A stretch of 64,000 nucleotides of DNA from Solicoccozyma terricola (Eukaryota > Basidiomycota > Tremellomycetes > Filobasidiales > Piskurozymaceae), in the NCBI GenBank assembly GCA_001600875.1, contig BCLD01000011.1, forward strand, positions 564,355-628,354, in the 5' to 3' direction. Position numbers and translations under genes: made by a program. Below, in pieces: positions 44,892-56,785 of this stretch. The notes under the pieces were generated by a model. It did not search any database, was not told where the DNA came from, and saw only the letters and a program-made list of their open reading frames with translations. How positions within the stretch are numbered: the first letter of the stretch is position 1; each line of letters starts with the position of its first letter.

Positions 44892-47603
44892 ATGCCAACT
44901 CCGCTGTCCGCAATTGCAGCCAGGAGAGCAAAAGCAGCTTCACAGCCATCCTCTGCCCCTGAGACCCCGCGTCCGGTCGATCCAACACCACAAAGGGCCG
45001 TGCTCGACGATGCACTCCCTTCCCCTAGTCCTGTGACATCCAGATCGGGATCTGCGAATGGTAAACATAGTAGAAGGGACCCCAAGGTATCTGGAAAAAA
45101 AAATCCAGCCAACGGCGGTGCATCGAAGAAGCACAGACAACAAGCAAACCGGTATTTTGGAGCGGCAAGCGAAGCTGATACCTTGGCTGGTACATCTGAC
45201 GTCGAGTCAAGTTCGGACGAGCGGAATGACCTTGAGGTCGGTCGTAACATAGATGTAGTGGAGGACGATCAGATGAGCGATGTATCATCCAGCTTCGATT
45301 TCCGACTTGACGAGGAAGTGTCAAACGGACGACCGAAGAAGAAAAGGAGAATGGACAACGGGTAAGATCTCATGCGCTCTTGTGATTCAAAACTCTGAGC
45401 TCACATCCATTCACCCACAGAGAATCAGTCTATCATTCGCTCACTTCCAACTTCGAGCCAATCAATGGCGTCAACATCTGGAAAGTGACGGCTGAGCAGC
45501 TAGATGCAGCGAGAGTCAAAGCTGGAATGGCAGAGGGATCGGTACCCAAGAAGCGAGGTGTGGTCGTCAGCTTGGCAGAAGATGAGGTAACCTGCTTCAT
45601 TGGCCGAATTTGGCAAGGATGTGTGCTGACTGAGCGCGGCATTTTTTTTTTTACCAGAATCTCATCATTTCCGGTACCTTCCTTCTTACACCCCTTCAAC
45701 AATCAATCTCCATCTTTTCTTCCATCCTTCACCCAAATCCCCAATCTTCGACTTCATATCCTATCTTTGCACCTCTCACCCACCCACTTCCCACCCTTCG
45801 ACTCGCCGATACCAAAGAACATGTCGACCAGTCTGCTCTTCTCGTTCATCTCGAAGGCCTCCCGAAAACAATGTCTGAGAGTTCGAGAACTGCTTTTTTG
45901 CTTCAGGAGTTGGGTTCAGGTATCGAAGGTATGGATGGTGGAGCTGTGGCTGGTCTTGGTAGGATATGGCCAGAGGGAAAAGGCGTTTTCGGGCTAAGAG
46001 GTTGTCATCCAGTGAGTCCGGTCTGGGCGATTGCAGGATCGCCATGTTTGACGCTGACCCCCATCGCAATCATCCCAGATCATTCGAGCGCAACCTACAC
46101 CGATATACCCACATATTACTCCAGATAGCTGGGGTACCGCCCTCTCTAGCTTGCCGATTTCGGAACGGGCTGATGTCTCGACAGACCGGTCGTTTCTGGA
46201 GGACGACAACAGGTCAACACCTTTGATCGCCATGGTGAAAGGTCCAAAGCGGAGTGGTAAGAGTACATTCGCAAGGGAAGTGGTGAATAGGTTGTTGAAT
46301 CGGTGAGTCTGGCGACATTTGAATGCTAAGCGGATTTGGACCCTGATCCTGAGACGTGGATAGATATGAGCGGGTGGCATATCTCGATTGCGATCTCGGT
46401 CAGAGCGAGTTCAGCTGCGGAGGCATGGTCGAGTTGCATGTTCTGGAGCGGCCATTACTTGGTGAGCCACGTCTAGTCCCTTGGCATGATCAAAAACAGA
46501 TACCAACCGGATGTGGAAACGCAGGCCCATCATTCACACATATAGCTCAACCTGTTCGATCGCATTTCATCGGCTCATTGTCACCGATCTTATGTGCGGA
46601 CGAGTATATCTCGAGTATCGCCGCTTTGCTTGAGCACTACCGCTTCGAGGTTCAGTATCCTATTCCAACAGGAAGGCACTCATCGGACCAGGTCGGCGAG
46701 AAGGTCCGCGAGGTTATTCCGTTGGTAGTCAATACACAAGGATGGGTCAAGGGACTCGGTGCAGATCTGTTAGCCCAGATTGAAGATCTCGTTCAGGCAA
46801 CGCATACTTTTGCATTCAAGTCGGACGGAGCCTCGATTCGCGATGTCGACGAGCAGGGAGCGCCTGACTCAACTGCTCGCCAAACCAATGGTGGCCTTCC
46901 CGAGGAACTGACATCGACCGGGTCTGGACAGATCATAGCGCTCTCATCAATCCCAGTCACTCCACTGCTCTCCAAGTATACAGCGGCGGAGTTCAGAATC
47001 TTGTCGACTGTGGCGTATCTTCATTCTAAGACGTCGCTGAGATCAGATGGATCGGAAAGCAGTAGCTCATTGAGAGATAGCTGGGCGTTCGATGCTCCTC
47101 TAGTGCGTTTGTTACCCTGGCAGCTGGATCTGTCAACAATCAAGGAGGTCTACCTGACCGGGGAAGGGGCAGACGGCGTGATTGCAGAGGATCTGGCCTT
47201 GGCTCTGAACGGCAGCGTTGTAGCTCTGCTGGAGCGGACGCCTGAGTCATTCGAAGAAGCAGAGCGTTACATCACAGGACGGAGTCTTCCTCCTCCGACA
47301 CAGACGAATTGTCTAGGTCTGGCCGTCATCCGCTCCATCTCCCCGGATCTTCAAACTGCCCATCTACTTACACCTCTCGACCCGTCGCTTCTTGGCAGAG
47401 CAACCATCTTGGTCAAGGGAGAGCTCGATTTGCCTGTCACCGCAATGTTGGACTGGATGTCTGGTCCACCATCTGAACTAGGTGGCTTACTGGGGATCAA
47501 ATGGGAGGACGTGCCGCTCTTGCAGTTCAAAGGCGCAGACGGTGTGGGAATGGGACGAAGAAAATGGAGAAGAAACATCATGCGGAAAGGCCAGATGGCG
47601 TGA
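44892..47603 (+). CDS. GRC3: GRC3/NOL9 polynucleotide 5'-kinase
   Basis: Nucleolar RNA kinase that, with Las1 nuclease, phosphorylates the 5' end made at the ITS2 cut during 25/28S rRNA maturation. Five exons: 44892-45361, 45421-45586, 45658-46011, 46079-46302 and 46364-47603; 817 residues. The N-terminal 155 residues are disordered and charged, ending in a KKKRR cluster. Then come an N-domain (VWKVTAEQL-like start, GVVVSLAEDENLIISGTF), Walker A GPKRSGKST near residue 390, and YLDCDLGQSEF. The C-terminal domain is complete, ending in RRKWRRNIMRKGQMA. Convergent with the thioesterase gene, 96 bases between stops. Confidence 0.92.
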
Positions 47604-47699
47604 TGTCCGTGGATGTATACACAGCATGCTACGATTCCACTGCTACAAAATTACAACCCTGACAAGAATTACCGACAAAAGTCTTGAGACGACTACGGC

Positions 47700-49197
47700 T
47701 CACGGTTTCCACCCGATCCACTTCCTCACTATCCTGTCTGCGCACCCATCTCCACCGGTTCCGTACCCCAGATCCATGTGTTGCCCTTTACAGCTCTCCT
47801 CGAATCGTAACCCACCCTTGTCATTCAAAACACGTAGTCCAATGCGATCCTCTTCCCAGAGGAATGCATGATCACGAAGGAACCAGATGGGTTTAGTGGC
47901 GTTGCTGTCTTTCGGTGGGATGGATCCAAATTGAGAGGACTCTTTGGGATTGACGGTGACTGATTGAAGGCAAAGACCCCCAGGGGGGGGTGGGATCTTT
48001 TAAGATGAGAACACGAGAGGTACCAGCTACATCTTTCTCTCACCGTCTTGTTCAAAGATGACTGCAACGAAGTTTTGAAGAGAAGCAATTCTCTTGGCTG
48101 CCTGAGGCTGAAGTTCAAGCTCTGCATTGAGTGTTGTCAAAAACCTGTAAAAAAAAAAAGCATGGTGCAAGTCCATTATCAGCAAGGGCGAAAAGGGGCC
48201 ATGTCACACCCTAACACCCACTCGTTGGAAGCATAGTACTGCTCCAGCCGATTCTGATCTCTAAAGTACTCGGCCTGTCAACGTACAAGACATTTAACCT
48301 ATCTGCACGAGGCTCCATGACCCCAATGGCTATAAAGAAGCATCTTTCTCACCTGAATCAGATTATTCTGCGCGAATCTGGTATATATCCCTTTCTCAGC
48401 TGTTCGTTTGGCAACGATACACAAAAGGTCCAACGGCTTGCATGGAATGAGACTTGAGATTCCCATATGAGGCGAGCCGAACTAAAGGCGAAGCAACAAA
48501 GGGAGGAGGGGGGGGGGGGGGGGGGGGGTCATCAGCGTAAGAAGCGGGCAACGATTGCCCAGAACCCGCTCACTGTAACGAGGTTTCTGATAGGAGGGTT
48601 GTTATACCGCTGAACGTAGCTTCGAAGGAAGATGCCACCCTGTGAGAAGCCGATGGCGTCGAACTGAAGAGAGACAACGAGAAAGCCAAAAGTGAGTTCG
48701 AAAGAGCAGTGAAAGCAAATAGAGGTCCCATTGCATCTCCTCACCCCTTGAGAAAGCTCTGGAATCGCTGCTATTTGAGCGGCTGCTTCATCGACTTGAG
48801 CTGAAGCATTCCCATACTGCGAGCAAATACCCCCCCCCCCCCCCCCCAAAAACAAAAAGATCAGCTCGATGTGGATTAATCCCTTGCTCCGATTCTACGC
48901 CAAACTACATACAAATCCTGCTCTCCTCTCATCATCCATCGTACCCTTCTCTGGAATCTTCACTGAATGCACAAATATACCAGGATATATTCCCTTTACA
49001 TCTGCTATGAAGCCAATGATTCCGGCACTGTAAGCAGTATCGCCGAGTCCATGCCAGATAACGAGTGGACGGGAAGAGTTATGAGGTTTGGTGGATGGCG
49101 CTGATAGAATGGCTTGGGAATGGTCCTCGAGTGGGATGGCAAATACGAGGGTAAAGATCAAGATCGAGGTCAGGAGGATCCCTGAGAGATGCAACAT
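47700..49197 (-). CDS. PPT1: Palmitoyl-protein thioesterase (PPT1)
   Basis: Lysosomal/vacuolar hydrolase that removes thioester-linked palmitate from proteins. Seven exons: 49197-48913, 48816-48745, 48663-48574, 48481-48353, 48274-48216, 48144-48044 and 47959-47700; 331 residues. A signal peptide (ILLTSILIFTLVFA) precedes PLVIWHGLGD, the nucleophile elbow GFSQGGIFLR, FGSPHMGI, AEYFRDQNRLE, the VIFEQD/TVNPKESSQFG region, and a C-terminal SCKGQHMDL histidine region before KWIG. Introns 1 and 3 contain long homopolymers (C17 at 48831-48847, G21 near 48508-48528 on the plus strand). Exon 5 uses a GTTAGG donor. Confidence 0.92.
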
Positions 49198-49371
49198 CGC
49201 GGTGATTGAGAATGAATTGGAACGATACCCTAGTTGATGTCGTCGTCGACGTCGATGTCGATGCTGCGTGACTACCACTTCCTAGCTTCCTGCACGTGCG
49301 AAAAACTCTTGCCATCGACCGTTTGTCTATCGTACAACATCCCCCTCGTTCTACGTGCTCAGCCACTTTCC

Positions 49372-50328
49372 TTATGAAACGTCTAGATGCACTGCCTGTC
49401 CCGTCACACCCGCTGACCCTCCGTCCTTCCCACCAAGAGCAGGTACAACTCCAGGTCGAAGCTGAGCTTGCACACCTTGTCCTCCAGATTCACCTTCTGG
49501 TTTCGTATGTTCCTGTAACCATTCTTCTGATTGCCAGACTGTTGTACAAACAACAGCAAAGGTGGGGTTTTTGATGTATTAGCGATTCATCCAGTGTTCG
49601 GAAAAAAATAAAAGATCACATCTCCACATGCGTTGTGGTTGATTGAAAACCCCAAACATGTCACGAACACTCACCAGCTCGATCATCCCTAAGTTCCACG
49701 CCCTTCGCACTCGGTTTCGCCACATTCACTTTCAGAACCTTTCCTTGTCCTGCGTATCCTGGCAACTCATTCAGGTCATAGTTGTCTATTGCATCCTGAG
49801 CGTCTAATGCTGAAGAGAATGTGATAAAAGCAAAGCCACGATGTCTCGATTCTGTCAAGTGAATCAAATTGGAATAGGGATTGATAGGTACGAGGTTCGG
49901 TGAGTCGTCAGTGCCGAGTATCTCCCCTTCTGCAGCTTTGGATGTCAACGCACGGTTTGTGGGGTCTCGCGGTATTGACACCTCAACGATATCGCCTACC
50001 AACGAAACAAACACATGTCAGTTCCTTCCCGCCTACTTCTTCGACTACAAACCCAGTCTTCCCCCCCCCCCCCCCAACTCACCAAACGTCGTGAACGCAT
50101 CTATCAATTGAGACTCATTGACAGCATTTGGCAGTCCTCCAACGAAGATCGTCTTCTTGCCTAGATGGTGGTTGGTGGGGGGGGGGGGGGGGGGGGGGGG
50201 GGGAGAGTTGCATTCGTGGGTTGTTGCACATTAGCATACGGTCGTGTTGTCTTTTGCGATCAAGCGGTGAGATAATAGACATGGATGATGGAGGTCTCAC
50301 CTGCTGTTATCACTGGATCAGACTCCAT
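49372..50328 (-). CDS. RRM protein related to the cyclophilin-33 RRM
   Basis: Four exons: 50328-50301, 50160-50083, 49995-49675 and 49538-49372; 197 residues. A single RRM with RNP2 TIFVGGLPNA and RNP1 RGFAFITF. Between strands 2 and 3 there is an insert of roughly 35 residues (from about TNRALTSK to NLIHLTES), longer than a normal loop. After the RRM, VAKPSAKG and AVWQSEEWLQEHTKP recall the short peptide that follows the RRM of CYP33/PPIE, but no cyclophilin domain is encoded; the tail is Gly/Gln-rich. A spliceosomal role is plausible by that similarity only. Introns 1 and 2 hold G/C homopolymers (50177-50203, 50061-50075). Confidence 0.85.
50177..50203. repeat. 27-nt G homopolymer in an RRM-gene intron
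   Basis: Uninterrupted G run on the plus strand, giving a C tract close to the acceptor of intron 1 on the coding strand. Confidence 0.8.
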
Positions 50329-50513
50329 TTGTTGACTCTGTTGACTCTGATCACTCTGATGACCCTGCTCACTGCTTCATGCTACGAGGAGAGGGGGGGG
50401 ATACTTTCAACCTGGGTGTGATTACGTAAGACATGCTCGCCACCTCTCGCCACTGTTCCCGTTTCGAATGCAATGCAATACGTGTATAGTATATTCTATT
50501 GTACAGGTTGGTA

Positions 50514-53500
50514 TCAAGACAGAACGGCGATCAAATAACTTGAAAGGACATCGGCTTCTTCTGCAGCGACTGGAGGAAAAAGAAAATAATAGCCTCTGCG
50601 TTAATATTCCAGCTTTGCATAGGAAGTATGGAATCCCCCTCGCCCCCCAACCCCCGCTCTCTTCTCATCAACTCACCCTTCATCGCAATCTTCACAAATT
50701 TCCTCGCGACAATCGGTTTCTCCTTTTCCAACTTCTCCAATCCTACATTATCCAATTTCCAAAGCCGACTATCCCTCTCTGCATAAACAGAAGCATTCCT
50801 CTTTGTTCCACTTAACATTGTCATTTCTCCCGCCACCGTACCAGCCATCATTGTTTCATGAATAAACTCAGAGTGGTCCTCGTATTCATAAGTAGCCCTG
50901 AGACATCCAGATTCAATGACGAATAACCCATCAGGTTCGTCACCTTGTGTCCATATTAGGTCGCCTTTTTTCACAAACACGGATTGGAAGTATGGTAAGA
51001 GTTGGAAGAAAAAATCGTGTGACTCGTCGGTGTATGAGCTGAATGTTTGAAGAAGAGTAGGGAGAGGTTGTTTGAAGGCAGGTTTGTAGTTAGCGCTAGC
51101 GGTGTCCGATGATGGTTGCTCAGAAGCTGAATGAACAAACCAACAAGAAAGACAAACGGCTCAGTTAAATTCCTGGATGAAACTAGACAGCTTAGGAAAA
51201 AACCTACTCGGCGTCGGCAAGGCAAAACCACCAGCTTGAGCGAGATGACTCCTTCTCGGACTATTTTCAAACGATTCTGCCAACGTGAAAGGCAGTTTAA
51301 CGACTCGTGGGAAATCTATAGAATCCAAAAAAGAAAAAAAGTATTAGTAAAGAGCGCCTCCCTCCCTCCCGGGGGGTTATTTATCTAGGCAAACCTGATC
51401 ACTAACCAATTTGATGTGGTTTTACAGTTTGTTGTTGTCGTGAGAGAACAGCAGCATAAAATGCAGATCTAATATGCAAAGTGATGAGCTTCCCCGACGC
51501 CTCGCAAGAGTGCAATGCCGATCTTGGGGGCGCTTCACACTCACAAATACGCGTTCTCAGTCCACTCTAATGCGTCATTCAGTGTATCAAACACCTCGAC
51601 GCTGGTTCCTTCCTGATCTGCCCAAAGGTCAACCGCACGAAGAGCACTACCTACCAACCCTTTCGGATCGGCACCACACATGATAAGGAGGACATCCTTT
51701 GCTGCTAGTAGACGTTGAATGCGAACGAATGCTTCAGCGGAGGAAAAGTCAAGTCCGCCGACAAGGGCAAAATCGACAACTAGTAATGATCCGATCAAAA
51801 GCTTAGTAGCCATCCGCACCGATATTGGGAGCTACGAGTTAGAACTTACTCAAGAACCGGATGGGATTACGCTCCCACGCTGCCAAGTCGAGCAACTTGC
51901 GGATCTCATCCTCTACCTTGGCGATGGTACCGAAAAACACTGCATGATCATGCCCATCAGCCATTCACTCAGCAGGTATCGTTTTCGCGCTTGGAACTTA
52001 CGGAAACCCTGCAACTTCATCACTACCGTCTGTTTGCCAACATCCTGGATGAAAGCGCGCTGAGCATGTGGTCTCCTCACGGTGGATTTCGCCGTAGAAC
52101 CATTGAAGACGGCTCGAATGGCCTTGCGTCTCGAATTCTGGACAACAAAGAAGAGGGAGGCCATGATGATGCCTAGCAACAGGCCCATGACAAAGTCGAA
52201 GCTAAGGTATGGAATATTCAGAGGTACGATCACGAAGTCGATACCGTACAGCATACTCACATTGTCATGCCGATTGTGATGGCCCATATAGTGATGTACT
52301 CCCAGCGATTCACACGGTGGCGGGTATCCCACACGGCCTCCTTGGCTAGATCAATTCCGAGCACGAAGATCAAGGCGCCGACAACGGTAACAGCTGCAAA
52401 TCGGAGCAAATCAATGGCCTGCCTCTGTCACACATGCCTCGAAATGAGTACTCACGAAGGAAGCCGATCACTGACGGTCCGACCAACATGATCATGGCGG
52501 TAGCAGCAGCGAGCATAAGACCAGAGAGTCTAGATCCACCGCCGACTCGGTAGACTAGGTGAAATGGTGACACGTGTTAGCGTCAGTCACCGCCGTCTTG
52601 GACGTCATACTCACACAGCACCGTGTTGACGTAGCATAGATAATTGGGCACCGTCCCAAGCAGACCAGCAGCGATATTAGATACCCCATGCGCGACGAGC
52701 TCACGATCCAGGTTGACGTTATCTTCGCTAAGCGAGACACCCAGAGCAGGAACATTCAAGGGGACATGTAGAATGCCAAAAAAAACAAGCGCCATCTGGG
52801 TCGGTATGCAAGCCCAAAACGCCGTCCAGCTGAAGTGGCGGAAGTCTGGGAGGGCATGTTTGATCAGCAAGCATGAGCATTGGGTGGACGTTGACAGCCA
52901 GACTGACCAAATAAGGTATAGAATTTGTACCAGGGTTGAGTACTTTTACCAACATCGAACACCCATCCAGCTGCTCGCAAAGTCTCCATGTCCCACCTGC
53001 CAATCGCTATGATAATGTAAAACACGACAGGTATGATGAAAAAGTACGTGGGAAAGATAAGTTGATGGGTGAAGCGGTGAGTGATGATGCGCAGTAGGAT
53101 GGCAAGTGCCAGTGGAATGATCCAGAGGGCGATGGCATGTCCGTCCGAAAAAAATATCTTGAAGGTGGCCCAGTTATACTCGAAGCCTTCCTCCTTCAGC
53201 CCGCGCGAGACTTCCAGGCTGTGAAGTGTCGCCGTGGTGAGATATTGCGGGTTGATCATGGCAATGCAGTTCTTGCTCACCCAGTCTCAATCAAGAACAC
53301 CCCGACACCACCGATACATCCGACCAAGATATGTCGCGGGAAGTACCCGATCAACGTCCCCAAACGGAAGGCACCAAGGGCTAGGAAGACCAAACCTGTT
53401 TGTGGTAAAAAGAAAAGTAAGATCAGCGAAGGGACTTGCAGCTACTCCATTTGAGTCGAATACTTGCCGGTGAGAACCGCAGAGAAAGCGAATGAGACCA

Positions 53501-55692
53501 TAGTGGTTGCAATGATCGCGGACGACTGAACCATCACAAAACCATCAGCCTTTGGTTGACTCATTCTAGGGATGATCTCCACCAGAGACTCACGTTGTCC
53601 TCCCCTACTTCATTAGCGATGATATTGACCAAGATGTGGAAGAATGGCTGGGATGGACTTTGAAATCAGCGACTTGATGCTAAAAGATGAGTCACATGAT
53701 ACTCACCACAGCCTCTATCATCATGGACCCATTGCCTCCTCTGCGTTATGGAAGACACCATTAGTGGTCTCCTTGATTGATGGAGATAGAGCCGACTCAC
53801 TTGAAGATGCTTCCTCCTAAGCTAAACGTCAATTGTGAAATGATACAGCTACGACAGGCAATTCCGGCGCGTCAGATGTCGTGTCCGTCCGTCCCTTATT
53901 GAGAAAAGCGACACTTGCGATACGAAAAACATGGAAACACCGATCGAGCCATAGTCCGAGAAAACGTAACTCGCAGGAAACCTATACGTAGGACAGCAGT
54001 ATTCAGTTAGCATCCTTATCTGTTGCCGCTCACCAGATGAATACCATCAACTACACTCACAAGATCATACCATAACTAACTCCATCCAAAACATTCAACA
54101 GCAGACCCAGAATAACTGCTGGAATAGCTTGCAATGGCTGCATCACGACCACATCGACTGCATCCTTTGCAGAAGCTTTTTTAACGGATTTGAGAGTTTC
54201 CACAAGGCTGGTTCTTGCATGTTGAAGGAAATTGGCCGAGGACTCTTGGACGTCTGGTTCGACTGGAGTCGGACCCTTGGTGTATGAGACCTCCTCCCCA
54301 GTAGGTTTACGGATAGAGATGAGAGGTGTGCGCTCAGTTGGGTTAGGAGAAGCCGGAGTAGAACCACTGGCTGGTGTTGGAATAAGCGATTTAAAAAGTT
54401 GTGGAGTGATAATGTCCGGTGAATCATCCCTCGTATTGATCTCTGTCGTCGATATACTTGATCCTTGTCCACCCTGATCTGATGATCCTGAAATATCTGG
54501 ACCACCTTCTCCGTCCTTTTCTGCAAATCCATCCTCATACGACCTAGCTGGACTACTACGATCTTCAGATGGACCTTCTACTTTGATGGCTTCCCTGTCT
54601 GTCGCAAGTTCACGCAGTGCACCTCTTGGACTCTCGACTCTGCTAGTGGAACCGCTGGAAGGTCGTGAATTCCGCTCCAACATCACGCTCAATGCTGATG
54701 GGCCACTCGTATTGAATGACGTAGAATTGGTGGTAACAGAAGCAGGAGCAAGATCGTCGTCAGTTCGAGAAACAGGAAGTGCCGCCATTGAAGGTTTTGG
54801 AGTAGGAGTAGGAGTGGATGAAGCCGATGATGATGTTTTATTATTGGATGCAGTTTTCCCTATCGATCCCAAGAACCTCGGAGACGGGGGTGAATTTGAT
54901 GTTGGCAGAGAAGACTGTGGAGGTGGGACTGTCGGAGTTGAGTCTTGAAGCCGAGTTCCAGCGTGAGTGAAAGAATGAGCCCTAGCTTGTCCTTGTGATG
55001 TAGAATGCTCGACTTGGTCCATTGATGGTATATCAGAGTTACCATTCACCGAGCTGGACATTGAGGGAGTCGACGAGGTGTAAGATAACGATGCAAGACG
55101 AGCCGTATCATCTCTAATAGCATGAGACGTCATATACGGATGAGAGATGGGATTCGATCGTCTGCAGGTGGTAGGTAGATTGGAGACAAAAAGGAATGAG
55201 ATTCTTTCACTCTTCTGGGGTAACCTCTCTCGAGTACGTCCTTGTTACTCACCCGTCGTATCCTCTCAGATCTACGACACTCCCATCGCTATCTCCACCT
55301 CTACTTAATTGTGCATACCCACTCCCAAGACTTTCCCCCTCTTCATCCCTAAGTGCCGAACCCAAATGATCATGTCCCTCCCTATGACCATCTCCACCTC
55401 CTCGATTCGTCCCATGGAGAGATCCATGTAGTCCATGGCCACCCGCCATTGACTGCCATATACTTCTTCTTCTCGCGCTACTACCACCATTCCGTCCTCC
55501 ATTGACATCTGACATACCATCTGACCCACTCAGGCTTCTTGCTATACCCATGCTGGACGACGATGATGGATGTTCTTGAGCATGTCCACCGGATGAATGT
55601 CTGTCGTGTGACGAGAGGAACGGAGCAGACGTGTAGGAGTTACCTACCAAGGTAGGATGATGGGGTGAAGCTGCTGGGTCACGAGCTGGCAT
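50514..55692 (-). CDS. SulP transporter with STAS and cyclic-nucleotide-binding domains (Vsb1/YGR125W-like)
   Basis: A 1,295-residue polytopic protein from 19 exons: 55692-55253, 55161-54061, 53981-53919, 53848-53801, 53740-53707, 53647-53594, 53525-53468, 53395-53281, 53218-52908, 52845-52615, 52554-52456, 52393-52261, 52201-52002, 51939-51850, 51779-51545, 51468-51407, 51315-51208, 51126-50677 and 50569-50514. A disordered Ser/Pro/Thr-rich head of about 490 residues is followed by the SulP core ([20 protein letters not shown]-like [25 protein letters not shown]), a STAS domain ([31 protein letters not shown]) and a cNMP-binding domain ([35 protein letters not shown]). The tail [17 protein letters not shown] closes it. 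Yeast Vsb1 stores basic amino acids in the vacuole; the same substrate here is inference. Introns after 53919 and 53468 are GC-AG. Confidence 0.9.
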
Positions 55693-56215
55693 GGTGTCAC
55701 AGTCGGGTGCGATGGCGTGAGAGTTCGTGAGAGTGGGTAGGTAGAGTAAGTAGGTATGTGGGGGGTGGGGGAGGGGATGGACAAGTGTGGTGTGAACCGG
55801 AGGAACCCCCGAAACCAGTACCGAGTGACTTTGATGTTGAGTCGATGGATCCGCCTGGAATTGCAACCGTCTGTGTTCGGTGGTGGTGTCGGAGTGGATA
55901 AAAATGATACAGCAGGGCGACGCTGGGATTATAATATATGTATTTTTTTTGCTAATACGATGGTGTGCTGTGAGTATGAGGCCACTAGGCGGCCGAATGG
56001 AGCATAAGCGAACGATAGCTGGAGCCCCCCGAAGGGATGACGGTGGACACTGTTGTGATTGGCAGACCGAGACGGGATCTGGTACATCGAGATAACAAAT
56101 GCCCAAAAGCATCCAACCACACGTGGCCAATGCCGCCGGGTCCAGTAGGTATCTGGAATCCAAAGCCATCGACATCGCATCCAGGGTTCAAATCCATACG
56201 CAAGTATTACGGTTA
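55693..56215. promoter_or_regulatory. Spacer upstream of the SulP gene
   Basis: 523 bases between the SulP start and the Ran-binding protein 1 stop, both minus strand. A CACGTG lies at 56120-56125 and a T-rich run near 55942-55950. A GGTTCAAATCC word near 56189 looks like a tRNA B box but is not backed by stems. Confidence 0.4.
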
Positions 56216-56750
56216 TCACTCTGGCTTGTCCCCTACGACCGCAGTCTGCTTCTTCGCATCCTCTTCCTCATCCTTCGCACTCGTGTCCACTCCAGCAATG
56301 TTAGACAACACCTTCTCCTCGATGCTTGGGTCGGATTTGCCAGTCGCGGTTTTGTCAACAGCGAGTGAGATGGGACTGGTGGATTTGAGAGCGGCGGCGA
56401 CCTGATCAAACGAGGCGAGCGAAGCGAGGCGAGGGAAAGGGGGGAGGGGAGGAGGAGCAAAGAAACAAAACCCGTCAGAGCTCGTTCCAAACAACGTCAA
56501 CGCCTGCCAATCAATCAACCACTCACTCCACCGTCCTCTTTCTCACCAACAACCTCGGCAGGTTTCTCACTCTGAGTAGTCTCCTTTACAGCATCATCGA
56601 TATTGGTAGAAGCGAGACCGGATACGATCTTTTTGACCGGGCGAGAACAAACATCAAAGCATAGAACAAAAGGCAGTTTAGGCCCGGATAATGCAACTCG
56701 AAGAAAACCCGCCATGTCACACTCACCTCCTCAGTCTGCTTGTCCTCGGC

Positions 56751-56785
<35 letters not shown>

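Noticed and set aside
49296..49574. Plus-strand open frame of 92 codons
   Set aside because: It overlaps the last exon of the RRM gene, whose sense frame (AVWQSEEWLQEHTKP) is the conserved one.
56180..56200. GGTTCAAATCC resembling a tRNA B box
   Set aside because: The flanking bases do not form a T-stem and no A box or acceptor stem is found at the right distance.
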